Counted from the first letter of the stretch, positions 1 through 7,162 are shown. The stretch: 9,847 bases of DNA from Arcobacter sp. (GCA_016744485.1 JADGEG010000064.1:1-9847); one strand, 5' to 3'. Program-made: numbers and translations. The notes: generated from the letters alone by a model not told the origin.

Positions 1-221
1 ATATTATCATTTATAATAATTTCAACCGTACTACTTTGCTTTGTAAAATTTGTAGAATAATCTTCTAGTGTAAATAAATTTTCTATTTTATTTAAAAGTA
101 CATATTCTTTATTAAAATTTTGATAATAAGAAGCATAAGTAAAACCACTAATTAATACTAAAAGAAGCACAACACTAATTAGTGTTTCAATAAGTGTAAA
201 ACTTTTTTTAAGTATTCCCAA
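1..221 (-). CDS. Prepilin-like (type IV pilin / type II secretion pseudopilin) N-terminus, partial
   Basis: The first 73 codons of a minus-strand gene are visible and the rest lies beyond position 1. The N-terminus carries the prepilin signature KKSFTLIE followed by a hydrophobic stretch (TLISVVLLLVLISG), as in proteins cleaved and N-methylated by prepilin peptidase. The basic leader is very short (MGILKKS), the residue before the cleavage site is Ser rather than the usual Gly, and the conserved Glu at +5 is present. After the membrane helix the chain turns polar (QNFNKEYVLLNKIENLF), as expected for the periplasmic part. An in-frame stop lies two codons upstream, so TTG at 221 is the only plausible start. 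It overlaps the 3' end of proC by 14 bases, so the two genes are probably co-transcribed and translationally coupled. The family assignment is solid; which pseudopilin it is cannot be told from the N-terminus. Confidence 0.75.
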   Translation of the reverse strand, partial: MGILKKSFTLIETLISVVLLLVLISGFTYASYYQNFNKEYVLLNKIENLFTLEDYSTNFTKQSSTVEIIINDN

Positions 222-972
222 TTTCTATAGCTTTATCATAAGCACTTTGTACCCCTTGCATAAGAGAAGATCTTACATTTCCTTTTTCAAGTTGAAAATA
301 TCCTGCTGCTGTAGTTCCCCCAGGAGACATAACTGAATCTTTTATTAATGCAGGGTGATTATCTTTTAATAAATGTGCAAAACCTTCAAACAAACTTTGA
401 ATTAATTCATTACTTATATGTCTTTCAAGTCCAGCTTTAACTGCACCATCAGATAATGCTTCTGCTATTAATGCTAAATATGCAGGGCCACTTCCTGCTA
501 TTGCAGATGCTATGTCTAATTGATTTTCTGTATTTACCCAAATAGTTTTTCCTATTTGAGTAAAAATTTCCATAGCAATATTCTTAGCTTCCCTATCTCC
601 TGTAATTGTTGTAGTTGATTTTGATATAGATGCTGCAACGTTTGGCATTGTTCTTATATAGTACTGTGCTTTTATTTGTTGTTTTAAATTTTTTAGCGTC
701 GTCCCTGCTAAAATAGAAAAAAGTGTATTAGCTTTTCCTTCTAGTCTAACTGAAACACTTTGCAGGGCATAAGGTTTTACACAAAAAATTATATGCTTAT
801 CAGAAATATCTTCTTTATCTTGCATAACTTTAATACTTATTTGTGGCAAAATTTTTTTGATATCTTGTAGTTTTTTTTCATCTCTACCTATAATCTCAAT
901 ATCATATTTTTCTACTAAACCTTTAGCAATAGCTTGTGCCATAAAACCATTTCCTATAAGTGTGAGTTGCAT
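208..972 (-). CDS. proC: Pyrroline-5-carboxylate reductase (proline biosynthesis)
   Basis: This cytosolic enzyme reduces 1-pyrroline-5-carboxylate to proline with NAD(P)H, the last step of proline synthesis. The 254-residue length is slightly short for the family (usually 260-280). The N-terminal Rossmann dinucleotide loop is GNGFMAQAI (residues 7-15). CVKP at 64-67 and RTMPN at 107-111 are typical of the NAD(P)-binding half. The C-terminal dimerisation and substrate domain shows GSGPAY (160-165) and the signature SPGGTTAAG (216-224), where the substrate carboxylate is bound. The ATG at 972 has an AAAGG ribosome-binding site about eight bases upstream. A prepilin-like gene overlaps its last codons, and a DUF805 gene is divergent upstream. 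All expected motifs are intact, so it should be active. Confidence 0.95.
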   Translation of the reverse strand: MQLTLIGNGFMAQAIAKGLVEKYDIEIIGRDEKKLQDIKKILPQISIKVMQDKEDISDKHIIFCVKPYALQSVSVRLEGKANTLFSILAGTTLKNLKQQIKAQYYIRTMPNVAASISKSTTTITGDREAKNIAMEIFTQIGKTIWVNTENQLDIASAIAGSGPAYLALIAEALSDGAVKAGLERHISNELIQSLFEGFAHLLKDNHPALIKDSVMSPGGTTAAGYFQLEKGNVRSSLMQGVQSAYDKAIEIGNT

Positions 973-997
973 AATAAACCTTTAAATATTTTTTAAA

Positions 998-1003
998 CTA
1001 TAA
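998..1003 (-). promoter_or_regulatory. Possible -10 box for proC
   Basis: TATAGT on the minus strand, about 26 bases upstream of the proC start. Epsilonproteobacterial housekeeping promoters often lack a clear -35 box and are recognised mainly by the -10, so this is only a candidate in AT-rich DNA. Confidence 0.22.
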
Positions 1004-1021
1004 CAAATTATTTATATTAAG

Positions 1022-1068
1022 TAGATTAACTTAAAGTAACAGTACTTAAATCTAACATTTTAGATAAG
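1022..1068. repeat. Two overlapping imperfect inverted repeats in the proC/DUF805 gap
   Basis: One imperfect hairpin can form between TAGAT near 1022 and ATCTA near 1054, with AAGTA/TACTT inside. A second can form between CTTA..TCTAA (1045-1055) and TTAGATAAG (1060-1068), with a CATT loop and a two-base bulge. Both use the segment around 1043-1055, so they are mutually exclusive. They could be an operator or a leader structure for proC, or chance in AT-rich DNA. Confidence 0.25.
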
Positions 1069-1125
1069 AAAGGACAATATCTTATTATTAATTAAAATTA
1101 TACTACAATCACATAAATTAAAGGA

Positions 1126-1131
1126 TATACT
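1126..1131 (+). promoter_or_regulatory. Possible -10 box for the DUF805 gene
   Basis: TATACT, about 50 bases upstream of the ATG at 1182, with no convincing -35 (the bases 17 upstream read CTACAA). It would give a leader of roughly 44 bases. The ATG itself has no strong Shine-Dalgarno sequence. Confidence 0.35.
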
Positions 1132-1181
1132 TTATTTTACAAACAAATACAGAAAATGAGAATAGTACTAGTTCAAAAAAT

Positions 1182-1526
1182 ATGTTTCAACATTATTTTG
1201 ATGCATTGACAAAATATGCAAGACTTGAAGGAAGATCAACTAGAAGTGCTTTTTGGTATTTCCACTTAGTTAATCTTATGATGCATTTTATTATAGGGTT
1301 TATTATCGCATTTTTACCTTCTCTTTTTATGATGTTTTCTATTTATTTACTTCTTACACTAATACCTATCTTGGCACTGGGAGTTAGACGATTACATGAT
1401 ATAGGCAAAAGTGCTTGGTGGCTATTTATTGTGTTGATACCATTTATTGGATATATTATTCTTTTCATTTTTTTGGTAAAAAAAAGTCAAGCAGAACAAA
1501 ATAAGTTTGATCCTTGCAGATGGTAA
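1182..1526 (+). CDS. DUF805 family small inner-membrane protein
   Basis: A 114-residue protein of the DUF805 family, whose biochemical role is not known. The family hallmarks are present: an N-terminal amphipathic segment with an aromatic and Gly-Arg pattern (YFDALTKYARLEGRSTRSAF), then hydrophobic segments at about 26-45, 48-68 and 79-99. The signature RRLHDIGKSAWW (69-80) precedes the last helix. The C-terminal NKFDP matches the usual N-x-(F/Y)-G/D-P ending. The upstream frame is open back to 1122 but has no ATG, GTG or TTG, so the ATG at 1182 is the start despite a weak ribosome-binding site. It is divergent from proC and convergent with metH, and appears to be a single-gene transcript ending at the hairpin just downstream. 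Confidence 0.88.
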   Translation: MFQHYFDALTKYARLEGRSTRSAFWYFHLVNLMMHFIIGFIIAFLPSLFMMFSIYLLLTLIPILALGVRRLHDIGKSAWWLFIVLIPFIGYIILFIFLVKKSQAEQNKFDPCRW

Positions 1527-1536
1527 TAAAAAGTTG

Positions 1537-1572
1537 ATATTTGTGTCTATACTAAGATTTAGATACAAATAT
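1537..1572. terminator. Bidirectional intrinsic terminator between DUF805 gene and metH
   Basis: A 13-bp stem, ATATTTGTGTCTA (1537-1549) against TAGATACAAATAT (1560-1572), has a 10-base loop and only one G-U wobble when read on the plus strand. It is followed by TTTT on the plus strand, and by CAACTTTTT on the minus strand. It sits 10 bases after the DUF805 stop and 4 bases after the metH stop, so it can serve both convergent genes. The stem is AT-rich and therefore modest in stability. Confidence 0.7.
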
Positions 1573-1576
1573 TTTG

Positions 1577-4500
1577 TTAAATATTGTAGTACTTAGCCTC
1601 TTTATGACTTACAACTATAGCACATGTTGTTTGTTCTGGGTGCATTTGAAAAGTTTCGCTTAACTCTATTCCAAACTCTTCAGGGTTTAATAAATCAAAA
1701 ATATCTCTATTCATTGCAAGATCAGGACAAGATGCATAACCAGGTGAGTATCTACAGCCTGTATATTGTTTCATCTTCACATCTCTTAAGGTATGCCCTT
1801 CTTTAGAAACTATATCTAAATCTAATCTTACTTGTTTATGAATTACTTCTGCTAGTGCTTCAGCTAACTCAACTCCAAGTCCATGAACTTGAAAATATTT
1901 AGTGTATTTACCCTCATCATAAATAGCTTTTTCATAAGCACTTATTTTTAAACCAGAACTTGCAAGTGTAAAAGCTACTACATCTAATCTATCATTTGCA
2001 AAATAATCAGCCAAGCATCTATGTGGTTGTTTCTTTTGTCTTGGAAATTCTAATACTTTTATAGCTTCAGTTAAATTTGGTATTTTGCTTGCCTCTTCTT
2101 CATTATTATATAAGTATTTTTTATCAAAAATATATAGTTTATTATCATTAGAAATACAAGGATAATAAGCATAAATAGCAATTGGTGAGAAAATGTCTTT
2201 TGTAATTAGCTCTTCTTTTAATTCTTCATAAATATTCATTACAACATCTTGCTCATGCTTTAAAAACTTTTTACTATCTTGTTTAGCTCTTTTATATCCC
2301 CATCTTTGTCTAAATAATACTCTATGGTTAATCCAAGAAAAAATTAAGTCTTTATCTAAAATAGCGTTGTTTGATGTAACTTTATCCCAAAAAGGAGGAA
2401 TAATTAATGCTTGTTTTTTTGGTAATTTAATTTGCGAATATGAAGGTATTATAACTTCTTTTTCTTTTTTCTTTTCTACTATCTCATCATCAATTAAATC
2501 AGCGGCCAATGCAGTATTACTCAAATCACCTTTTTCAACTCTTTGCATAGAAATAACACCATCAAAAGCGTCCCTACAATAAAAAATAGGACCATCATAA
2601 ATAGGACGACAAAAGTCATTTACAAAACTTTTTGTAAGAGCTGCTCCTCCAAGTAAAATAGGAATATCTATTCCTTCTTTTTTCAGCTCATCTAAATTTT
2701 CTTTCATAACAGCTGTACTTTTAACTAATAAACCACTCATTCCAATAGCTTGAGCTTTATTCTTTTTAACTGCAATTATAAAATCATTAATATCAGCTTT
2801 TATTCCAATATTTATAACTTTAAAACCATTATTACTTAATATAATATCTACAAGATTTTTTCCAACATCATGTACATCACCTTTTACAGTCCCTAATACT
2901 AATACAGTTTCACTAGCTTTTTGCTCTTTTGGTAAATATGGATTTAAAACATCAACAGTTGCTTTCATGGTTTCTGCACTTTGAAGTACAAAAGGAAGTT
3001 GCATCTGACCTGAACCAAAAAGCTCACCTATGATTTTCATACCATCAATTAACCACTCATTTACAATAATTTCAGGTTTAACTTTAAGTCTTAATTCATC
3101 AACAAGAGCTAAAAGTCTATCTTTATCTCCATCTAATAATAGCTTCTCAACTTTGCCTTTTGGTCTTAGTTTTTGATACTCTTCATCACTTTCTTCTTCT
3201 TGATCTTCCACATTTGAAAAGTGATCAATAAATTTAAATAAAGGGTCACCGTTTTCATGATTATTAAATATCAAATCATCACAAGCTTTTTTATCTTCTT
3301 TTGATATTTTATTTAAAGGTAAAATATGCTTAACATTCACGATTGCAGTGCTTAATCCAGCTTTGACACAATAATCTAAATAAATAGAATTAAGATAAGC
3401 TCGTGCTTTTATATCAAGTCCAAAAGAAATATTAGACAAGCCTAATGTGGTACCCACATTTGGGTGCATTATTTGAAACTCTCTTATTGCTTCAAGAGTT
3501 TCAACCCCTGCTGTTCTATACTCATCATCACCTGAACCTATTGTAAAAGTAAGCATATCAAAAACTAAATCTTCTTCTTTAAAACCATGTCTATTAATAC
3601 ACAAGTCATATATTCTTTGTGCAACTTTGATTTTTTCCTCTTTGCTTTTAGCCATTCCAACTTCATCAATAACTAAACACACTAAAGCAGCTCCGTGTTT
3701 TTTTGCTAAGGCACAAACTTTATCAAATTTATCTTCTCCGTCTTCTAAATTAACAGAGTTAATAATAGCTCGTCCTCCTATTTGTTTAAGACCAGCTTCA
3801 AGTGCATAAATTTGAGTAGAATCAACCATAATAGGAAGAGGTATTTTTTGAGAATATAAAGCTATTACTTTATCCATATCCTTTTTTTCATCCCTTCCAG
3901 CAAAACCAACAGATACATCAATTATATGAGCACCTGCTCTTACTTGTTGTTGTCCAACGCTAAGTGTCCCTTCATAATCATTTGCTTTTAATAAGTTTTT
4001 AAAAGCTTTAGATCCTGTTGCATTTGACCGCTCACCTATAAGCATAGGGCTTGGATCTTGTTTTAAAGCTACTGTTCCAAAAAGTGAAGCCAAAGATGCT
4101 ACTTGAAAACCACAAGGTTTTTTTGGTTTTATATCTTTAATTGCAGTACTTAATGCTTTAATATGTTCTGGTGTTGTTCCACAACATCCACCTAAAAAGC
4201 ACACACCATTAATGTCTAAAAATTCTTTTTGTATTTTTGTAAATTCATTAGCATTCATTGGATAATAAGGAACTCCACCTTTATTTTGTGGTAAACCAGC
4301 ATTTGCATGAACAGAAATAGGAAACTTTGAGTTTTGCGATAGAGTTTTAATATGTTTATATACTTGCTTAGGCCCAGTTCCACAATTAAAACCAAGAGAT
4401 AAGATATTAAAAGGTTCTAAAATTGCAGATATAGTTGCCGCATCTGTTCCTATAAGCATAGTTCCTGTTAGCTCAATGGTAACAGATACCATAATAGGAA

Positions 4501-5050
4501 TAGCAGCTGCTTGGTCATTTAAAGCATGTAATGCTGATTTTATTTGCAAAGGATCTTGACAAGTTTCAAGTAAAAAGATATCAACTCCACCATCAACTAA
4601 ACCACGTGCTACTTCTTTATACCCCTCATACATTTCATCATAAGTAATATGCCCTAAGGATGGAAGTTTTGTACCAGGTCCAAGTGAGCCTAAAACAAAT
4701 TTAGGGTCTGTAGCAGTACTAAACTTCTCACAAGTTTGTTTGACTAATAAAGCTCCTAAACGTGATAATTCGTAAGCTTGTGAAGCTATATCATACTCAT
4801 CTAAAACCCAAGGCATGGTTCCAAAAGTATTTGTAGTTAAAAAGTTTGCTCCACTTTTTGCATATGCATCATGAATCGTATGTAAAACCTCAGGAGCAGT
4901 TTCGTTTAAAAGTTCATTACAACCTTCTAGGTTTATCCCTTTATATAACCATTGTTCGGATGTGATATCTGCAATTTGAAGCTGTGTTCCCATAGCTCCA
5001 TCAATAATTAAAACTTTATTTTTGATAATTTTATTAATTTCTTTATACAT
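1577..5050 (-). CDS. metH: Cobalamin-dependent methionine synthase
   Basis: This cytosolic enzyme transfers the methyl group of 5-methyltetrahydrofolate to homocysteine through methylcobalamin, giving methionine and tetrahydrofolate. At 1157 residues all modules are present (E. coli has 1227). The homocysteine-binding barrel spans about 10-305, with zinc ligands C223 (FNCGTGP) and C289/C290 (GGCCGTTPEH). The folate-binding barrel spans about 335-600 (LIGERSNATGSKAF). The four-helix cap lies at about 630-710. The B12 domain contains the DxHxxG motif (GDVHDVGKN), with H727 as the cobalt ligand. The C-terminal AdoMet activation domain carries R1100-xxx-G-Y1105 (RYSPGY) and HPEQTTCAI. The ATG at 5050 has only a weak ribosome-binding site. 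No B12 or SAM riboswitch is evident in the short leader. A flavodoxin-like gene is divergent upstream; flavodoxin reactivates the oxidised enzyme in E. coli. No truncation or missing catalytic residue is seen. Confidence 0.97.
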   Translation of the reverse strand: MYKEINKIIKNKVLIIDGAMGTQLQIADITSEQWLYKGINLEGCNELLNETAPEVLHTIHDAYAKSGANFLTTNTFGTMPWVLDEYDIASQAYELSRLGALLVKQTCEKFSTATDPKFVLGSLGPGTKLPSLGHITYDEMYEGYKEVARGLVDGGVDIFLLETCQDPLQIKSALHALNDQAAAIPIMVSVTIELTGTMLIGTDAATISAILEPFNILSLGFNCGTGPKQVYKHIKTLSQNSKFPISVHANAGLPQNKGGVPYYPMNANEFTKIQKEFLDINGVCFLGGCCGTTPEHIKALSTAIKDIKPKKPCGFQVASLASLFGTVALKQDPSPMLIGERSNATGSKAFKNLLKANDYEGTLSVGQQQVRAGAHIIDVSVGFAGRDEKKDMDKVIALYSQKIPLPIMVDSTQIYALEAGLKQIGGRAIINSVNLEDGEDKFDKVCALAKKHGAALVCLVIDEVGMAKSKEEKIKVAQRIYDLCINRHGFKEEDLVFDMLTFTIGSGDDEYRTAGVETLEAIREFQIMHPNVGTTLGLSNISFGLDIKARAYLNSIYLDYCVKAGLSTAIVNVKHILPLNKISKEDKKACDDLIFNNHENGDPLFKFIDHFSNVEDQEEESDEEYQKLRPKGKVEKLLLDGDKDRLLALVDELRLKVKPEIIVNEWLIDGMKIIGELFGSGQMQLPFVLQSAETMKATVDVLNPYLPKEQKASETVLVLGTVKGDVHDVGKNLVDIILSNNGFKVINIGIKADINDFIIAVKKNKAQAIGMSGLLVKSTAVMKENLDELKKEGIDIPILLGGAALTKSFVNDFCRPIYDGPIFYCRDAFDGVISMQRVEKGDLSNTALAADLIDDEIVEKKKEKEVIIPSYSQIKLPKKQALIIPPFWDKVTSNNAILDKDLIFSWINHRVLFRQRWGYKRAKQDSKKFLKHEQDVVMNIYEELKEELITKDIFSPIAIYAYYPCISNDNKLYIFDKKYLYNNEEEASKIPNLTEAIKVLEFPRQKKQPHRCLADYFANDRLDVVAFTLASSGLKISAYEKAIYDEGKYTKYFQVHGLGVELAEALAEVIHKQVRLDLDIVSKEGHTLRDVKMKQYTGCRYSPGYASCPDLAMNRDIFDLLNPEEFGIELSETFQMHPEQTTCAIVVSHKEAKYYNI

Positions 5051-5081
5051 TATTTATATTCTTATTATTAATTTGAAAACC

Positions 5082-5096
5082 ACTATATCTATTTTA
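5082..5096 (-). promoter_or_regulatory. Candidate -10 region for metH
   Basis: Two -10-like hexamers on the minus strand, TAAAAT (5096-5091, directly preceded by TG) and TATAGT (5087-5082), lie 32-46 bases upstream of the metH ATG. Neither has a convincing -35. They are distinct from the strong promoter that faces the other way. Confidence 0.25.
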
Positions 5097-5125
5097 CAGT
5101 TAAGCTAGTATTAAAACATGCTTCA

Positions 5126-5169
5126 TTACCAATAAAAAAATTTATATTATAAAATAATTTTATTGGTAA
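5126..5169. repeat. Perfect 12-bp inverted repeat, probable operator for the flavodoxin-like gene
   Basis: TTACCAATAAAA (5126-5137) and TTTTATTGGTAA (5158-5169) are exact reverse complements separated by 20 AT-only bases. The right arm contains the -35 element of the downstream promoter, so a dimeric repressor or activator bound here would act directly on RNA polymerase. The GC bases sit in the outer ACC/GGT of each arm, as in many operators. It is not followed by a T-run suited to a terminator, since it lies upstream of the promoter. The regulator is not encoded in this window. Confidence 0.5.
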
Positions 5170-5191
5170 AATAATAAATTTCTGTTATACT
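5163..5191 (+). promoter_or_regulatory. Sigma-70-type promoter with extended -10 for the flavodoxin-like gene
   Basis: The -35 is TTGGTA (5163-5168), followed by a 17-base spacer and an extended -10, TG-T-TATACT (5183-5191). Transcription would start near 5198, about 20 bases before the ATG. The ribosome-binding site AAGGAG (5210-5215) is well placed. This is the clearest promoter in the window, and its -35 overlaps the inverted repeat. Confidence 0.65.
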
Positions 5192-5220
5192 ACATATTTA
5201 TCTTAGTATAAGGAGAAATA

Positions 5221-5721
5221 ATGAAGTCAGTTGCTATATTTTATGCAAGTGATAAAGGAAATACAAAAACATTTGCACAAGCGATTTCTAATAAGTTAGA
5301 AGGTTCTAAAATTTATGATATTCATATAACTGGTCCTGAATACATAAATGACTATAAAAATATAATTTTTGGTATATCAGATCAAGAAGATTTGACTATG
5401 TCCAAGCATTGGAATGAAATTTGGGAAGATTTTATACAAATAGACTTTAGGGACAAAAATGTAGCAATTTTTGGCTTAGGGAATCAAATAAATAATAAAA
5501 ATAATTTTGTAGACTCTATGTATCCTTTATATTCTCATTTAAAAAAAGAAGGAGCTAACATACTTGGTTTTACATCAACAAATGATTATAATTTTATTAA
5601 CTCAAAAGCATGTATAGATGAACAATTTGTTGGTTTAGCTATTGATGTTAATGCCAAATATAATGTCAATGAAATAAGAATACATAATTGGATAGAAACC
5701 TTAAAAAAAGTATTTGATTAA
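5221..5721 (+). CDS. Flavodoxin-like protein with atypical FMN-binding loops
   Basis: This 166-residue protein has the length and overall alignment of long-chain flavodoxins, which are FMN electron carriers of the cytosol. The phosphate loop IFYASDKGNTKTFAQAI (6-22) fits the flavodoxin signature, and later segments (KNVAIFGLGNQ, FVGLAID) match family positions. The loops that sandwich the flavin ring differ. The 50s loop reads GISDQED (51-57), with Gln55 where the stacking Trp normally sits. The 90s loop reads GNQINNKNNF (87-96), with Asn92 where the stacking Tyr normally sits. FMN may bind weakly, be held differently, or be absent. The ATG has a strong AAGGAG site. The glutamine-synthetase-like gene follows after 55 bases with no terminator, so they are probably co-transcribed. 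It is divergent from metH. The fold assignment is firm; an electron-transfer role is uncertain. Confidence 0.85.
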   Translation: MKSVAIFYASDKGNTKTFAQAISNKLEGSKIYDIHITGPEYINDYKNIIFGISDQEDLTMSKHWNEIWEDFIQIDFRDKNVAIFGLGNQINNKNNFVDSMYPLYSHLKKEGANILGFTSTNDYNFINSKACIDEQFVGLAIDVNAKYNVNEIRIHNWIETLKKVFD

Positions 5722-5776
5722 AAAAATTTAAAACTTAAAATTTGATTTAATATTAATAAAATCTAAGGGAATAATA

Positions 5777-7162
5777 GTGCAAGCAATATTTGATGAAGAC
5801 GATGGATTGACAATTGAAGATATGAAAGAATTGCTTTCTAAGCATAAAGTTAAAAAAATAAAAATTGCATATACTGATATAAATGGTATCTTAAGAGGTC
5901 AATATATATCTATTAAAAATTTTTTTTTTATTATGAAAAAAGGCTTAGATATTAGTGATAATATTTTTAATTTAGACTATGAAAATAAAACTTACCCAAT
6001 GCAAATAAACTTAGAGTTCCAAAAAAAATTTCGCGCTGGATATTTAAATATAGATTTATCTTCTAGTAGAATTCTTCCTCTAGAAAAAAATACTATGTTA
6101 TTTTTATGTGATTTTGAAAAAAATAAAAATTGTGAAGAGTTATGTCCACGTTCTGTATTAAAAAAAACTATACAAGAAGCTAATAAACTAAATATACATT
6201 TTAATTCTTCTCTTTCATTTGATTTTACGATTTTTAACGAAACAATTCAAAGTATTAAAAATAAGAAATTTGAAAACATAAAATATTTTATGTCAGACAC
6301 TTTAGGGCATTCAATTTTACAAAATTCGATAAATAATGAATTTTATCATGAATTAATAAATTTTTATGAACTAATGAATATACCAATTGATAGTTTATCA
6401 AATAATATAGAATCTGGAAGTTTTAAAGCATCTTTAAGTAATTCAGATATATTAGAATCTGCTGATAATGCAGTTTTATTTAAAACTTTTACAAAAGTAC
6501 TAGTTCAAAAAAACAAACTATTTGCTACATTTATGAAAAAATACTCCAATGAACACAAAAATCAACTCTGTAGTATATCCATAGATGCCAATAATATCTT
6601 TGGAAAATCTATTTTTTATGATTCAGATAAAAAAAATGGTATCTCTGATATGATGAAATGGTTTATTGGCGGTCAACAATTACTTATGAAAGATATATCT
6701 GTAATGATTTTTCCCATATCTAATTCTTATAGACAAGATATAAATCATAATCAAAAAAAACAAACCTCTTGGGGTATTTTAAATAAAAATGCTACGCTAA
6801 ATGTTATAAATTCAGATATTACAAACTATAAAATAGAATATAAAATGATAGCTTCAGACATGAACCCATACATTGCTTTAACTGCTATTATTGGTACGGG
6901 TGTATGGGGAATTAAAAATAAAATAGAGCCAAGCGAAATGCTTGGAACAAGTGATAATGATAGTATAACATTAGACGATAAGTTTGATTTACCTATAAAC
7001 TTTGAACAAGCAATTGATTCTTTAATTACTTCAAAAACTATAAAATTTATTTTTGGTAATTTGTTTATTGATTATTATTATTTTACAAGAAAATATGAAT
7101 TTGATATTCAAAATCATACAGTAAAAAACTGGGAGATAAATCGTTATTTTGAAATTATTTGA
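5777..7162 (+). CDS. Glutamine-synthetase-fold protein, probable pseudoenzyme
   Basis: The 461-residue protein follows the glutamine synthetase / gamma-glutamylpolyamine synthetase family from end to end. It has a beta-grasp N-domain (AYTDINGILRG, 31-41), the helix PRSVLKKTIQEANKLN, the catalytic-domain segment ESADNAVLFKTF, NPYIAL (363-368) and the C-terminal NWEINRY. Active-site positions are nearly all changed by manual alignment. The E-x-E-F motif is S147-F-D149-F. The E-x5-E pair with its Gln is N210, K217 and S215. The metal-binding H-x-H is S266-I-S268. NSYKR is NSYRQ, with Gln320 for the glutamate-binding Arg. The later Arg residues are K337, N342 and K356. Metal, ATP and glutamate binding should be lost or greatly altered, so a regulatory or scaffolding role is more likely than ligation. 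The start is GTG with AAGGGA six bases upstream. A run of ten T lies at 5920-5929. The gene looks more AT-rich than metH. The fold call is strong; loss of activity is inferred. Confidence 0.85.
   Translation: MQAIFDEDDGLTIEDMKELLSKHKVKKIKIAYTDINGILRGQYISIKNFFFIMKKGLDISDNIFNLDYENKTYPMQINLEFQKKFRAGYLNIDLSSSRILPLEKNTMLFLCDFEKNKNCEELCPRSVLKKTIQEANKLNIHFNSSLSFDFTIFNETIQSIKNKKFENIKYFMSDTLGHSILQNSINNEFYHELINFYELMNIPIDSLSNNIESGSFKASLSNSDILESADNAVLFKTFTKVLVQKNKLFATFMKKYSNEHKNQLCSISIDANNIFGKSIFYDSDKKNGISDMMKWFIGGQQLLMKDISVMIFPISNSYRQDINHNQKKQTSWGILNKNATLNVINSDITNYKIEYKMIASDMNPYIALTAIIGTGVWGIKNKIEPSEMLGTSDNDSITLDDKFDLPINFEQAIDSLITSKTIKFIFGNLFIDYYYFTRKYEFDIQNHTVKNWEINRYFEII
5920..5929 (+). repeat. T10 homopolymer inside the glutamine-synthetase-like gene
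   Basis: Ten consecutive T bases encode the end of Asn48 and Phe49-Phe51, close to the start of the gene. A one-base slip would frameshift the protein near residue 50. Homopolymer slippage is a known phase-variation route in epsilonproteobacteria, though G/C tracts are more common. Here it may simply reflect AT-rich coding. Confidence 0.5.

Noticed and set aside
1164..1180. A 17-base exact repeat, agtactagttcaaaaaa, also found at 6496-6512.
   Set aside because: One copy precedes the DUF805 start and the other is coding sequence in the glutamine-synthetase-like gene. Flanks do not match, and an AT-rich 10-kb window can give such a repeat by chance.
1624..3809. Open frames on the plus strand opposite metH (1624-1806, 2367-2582, 3627-3809).
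   Set aside because: They lie wholly within the strongly conserved metH frame on the other strand, lack family resemblance, and have no convincing ribosome-binding sites.
5051..5220. Possible B12 or SAM riboswitch in front of metH.
   Set aside because: The gap is only 170 bases, very AT-rich, shared with a divergent gene, and shows no B12-box or SAM-box-like conserved cores.
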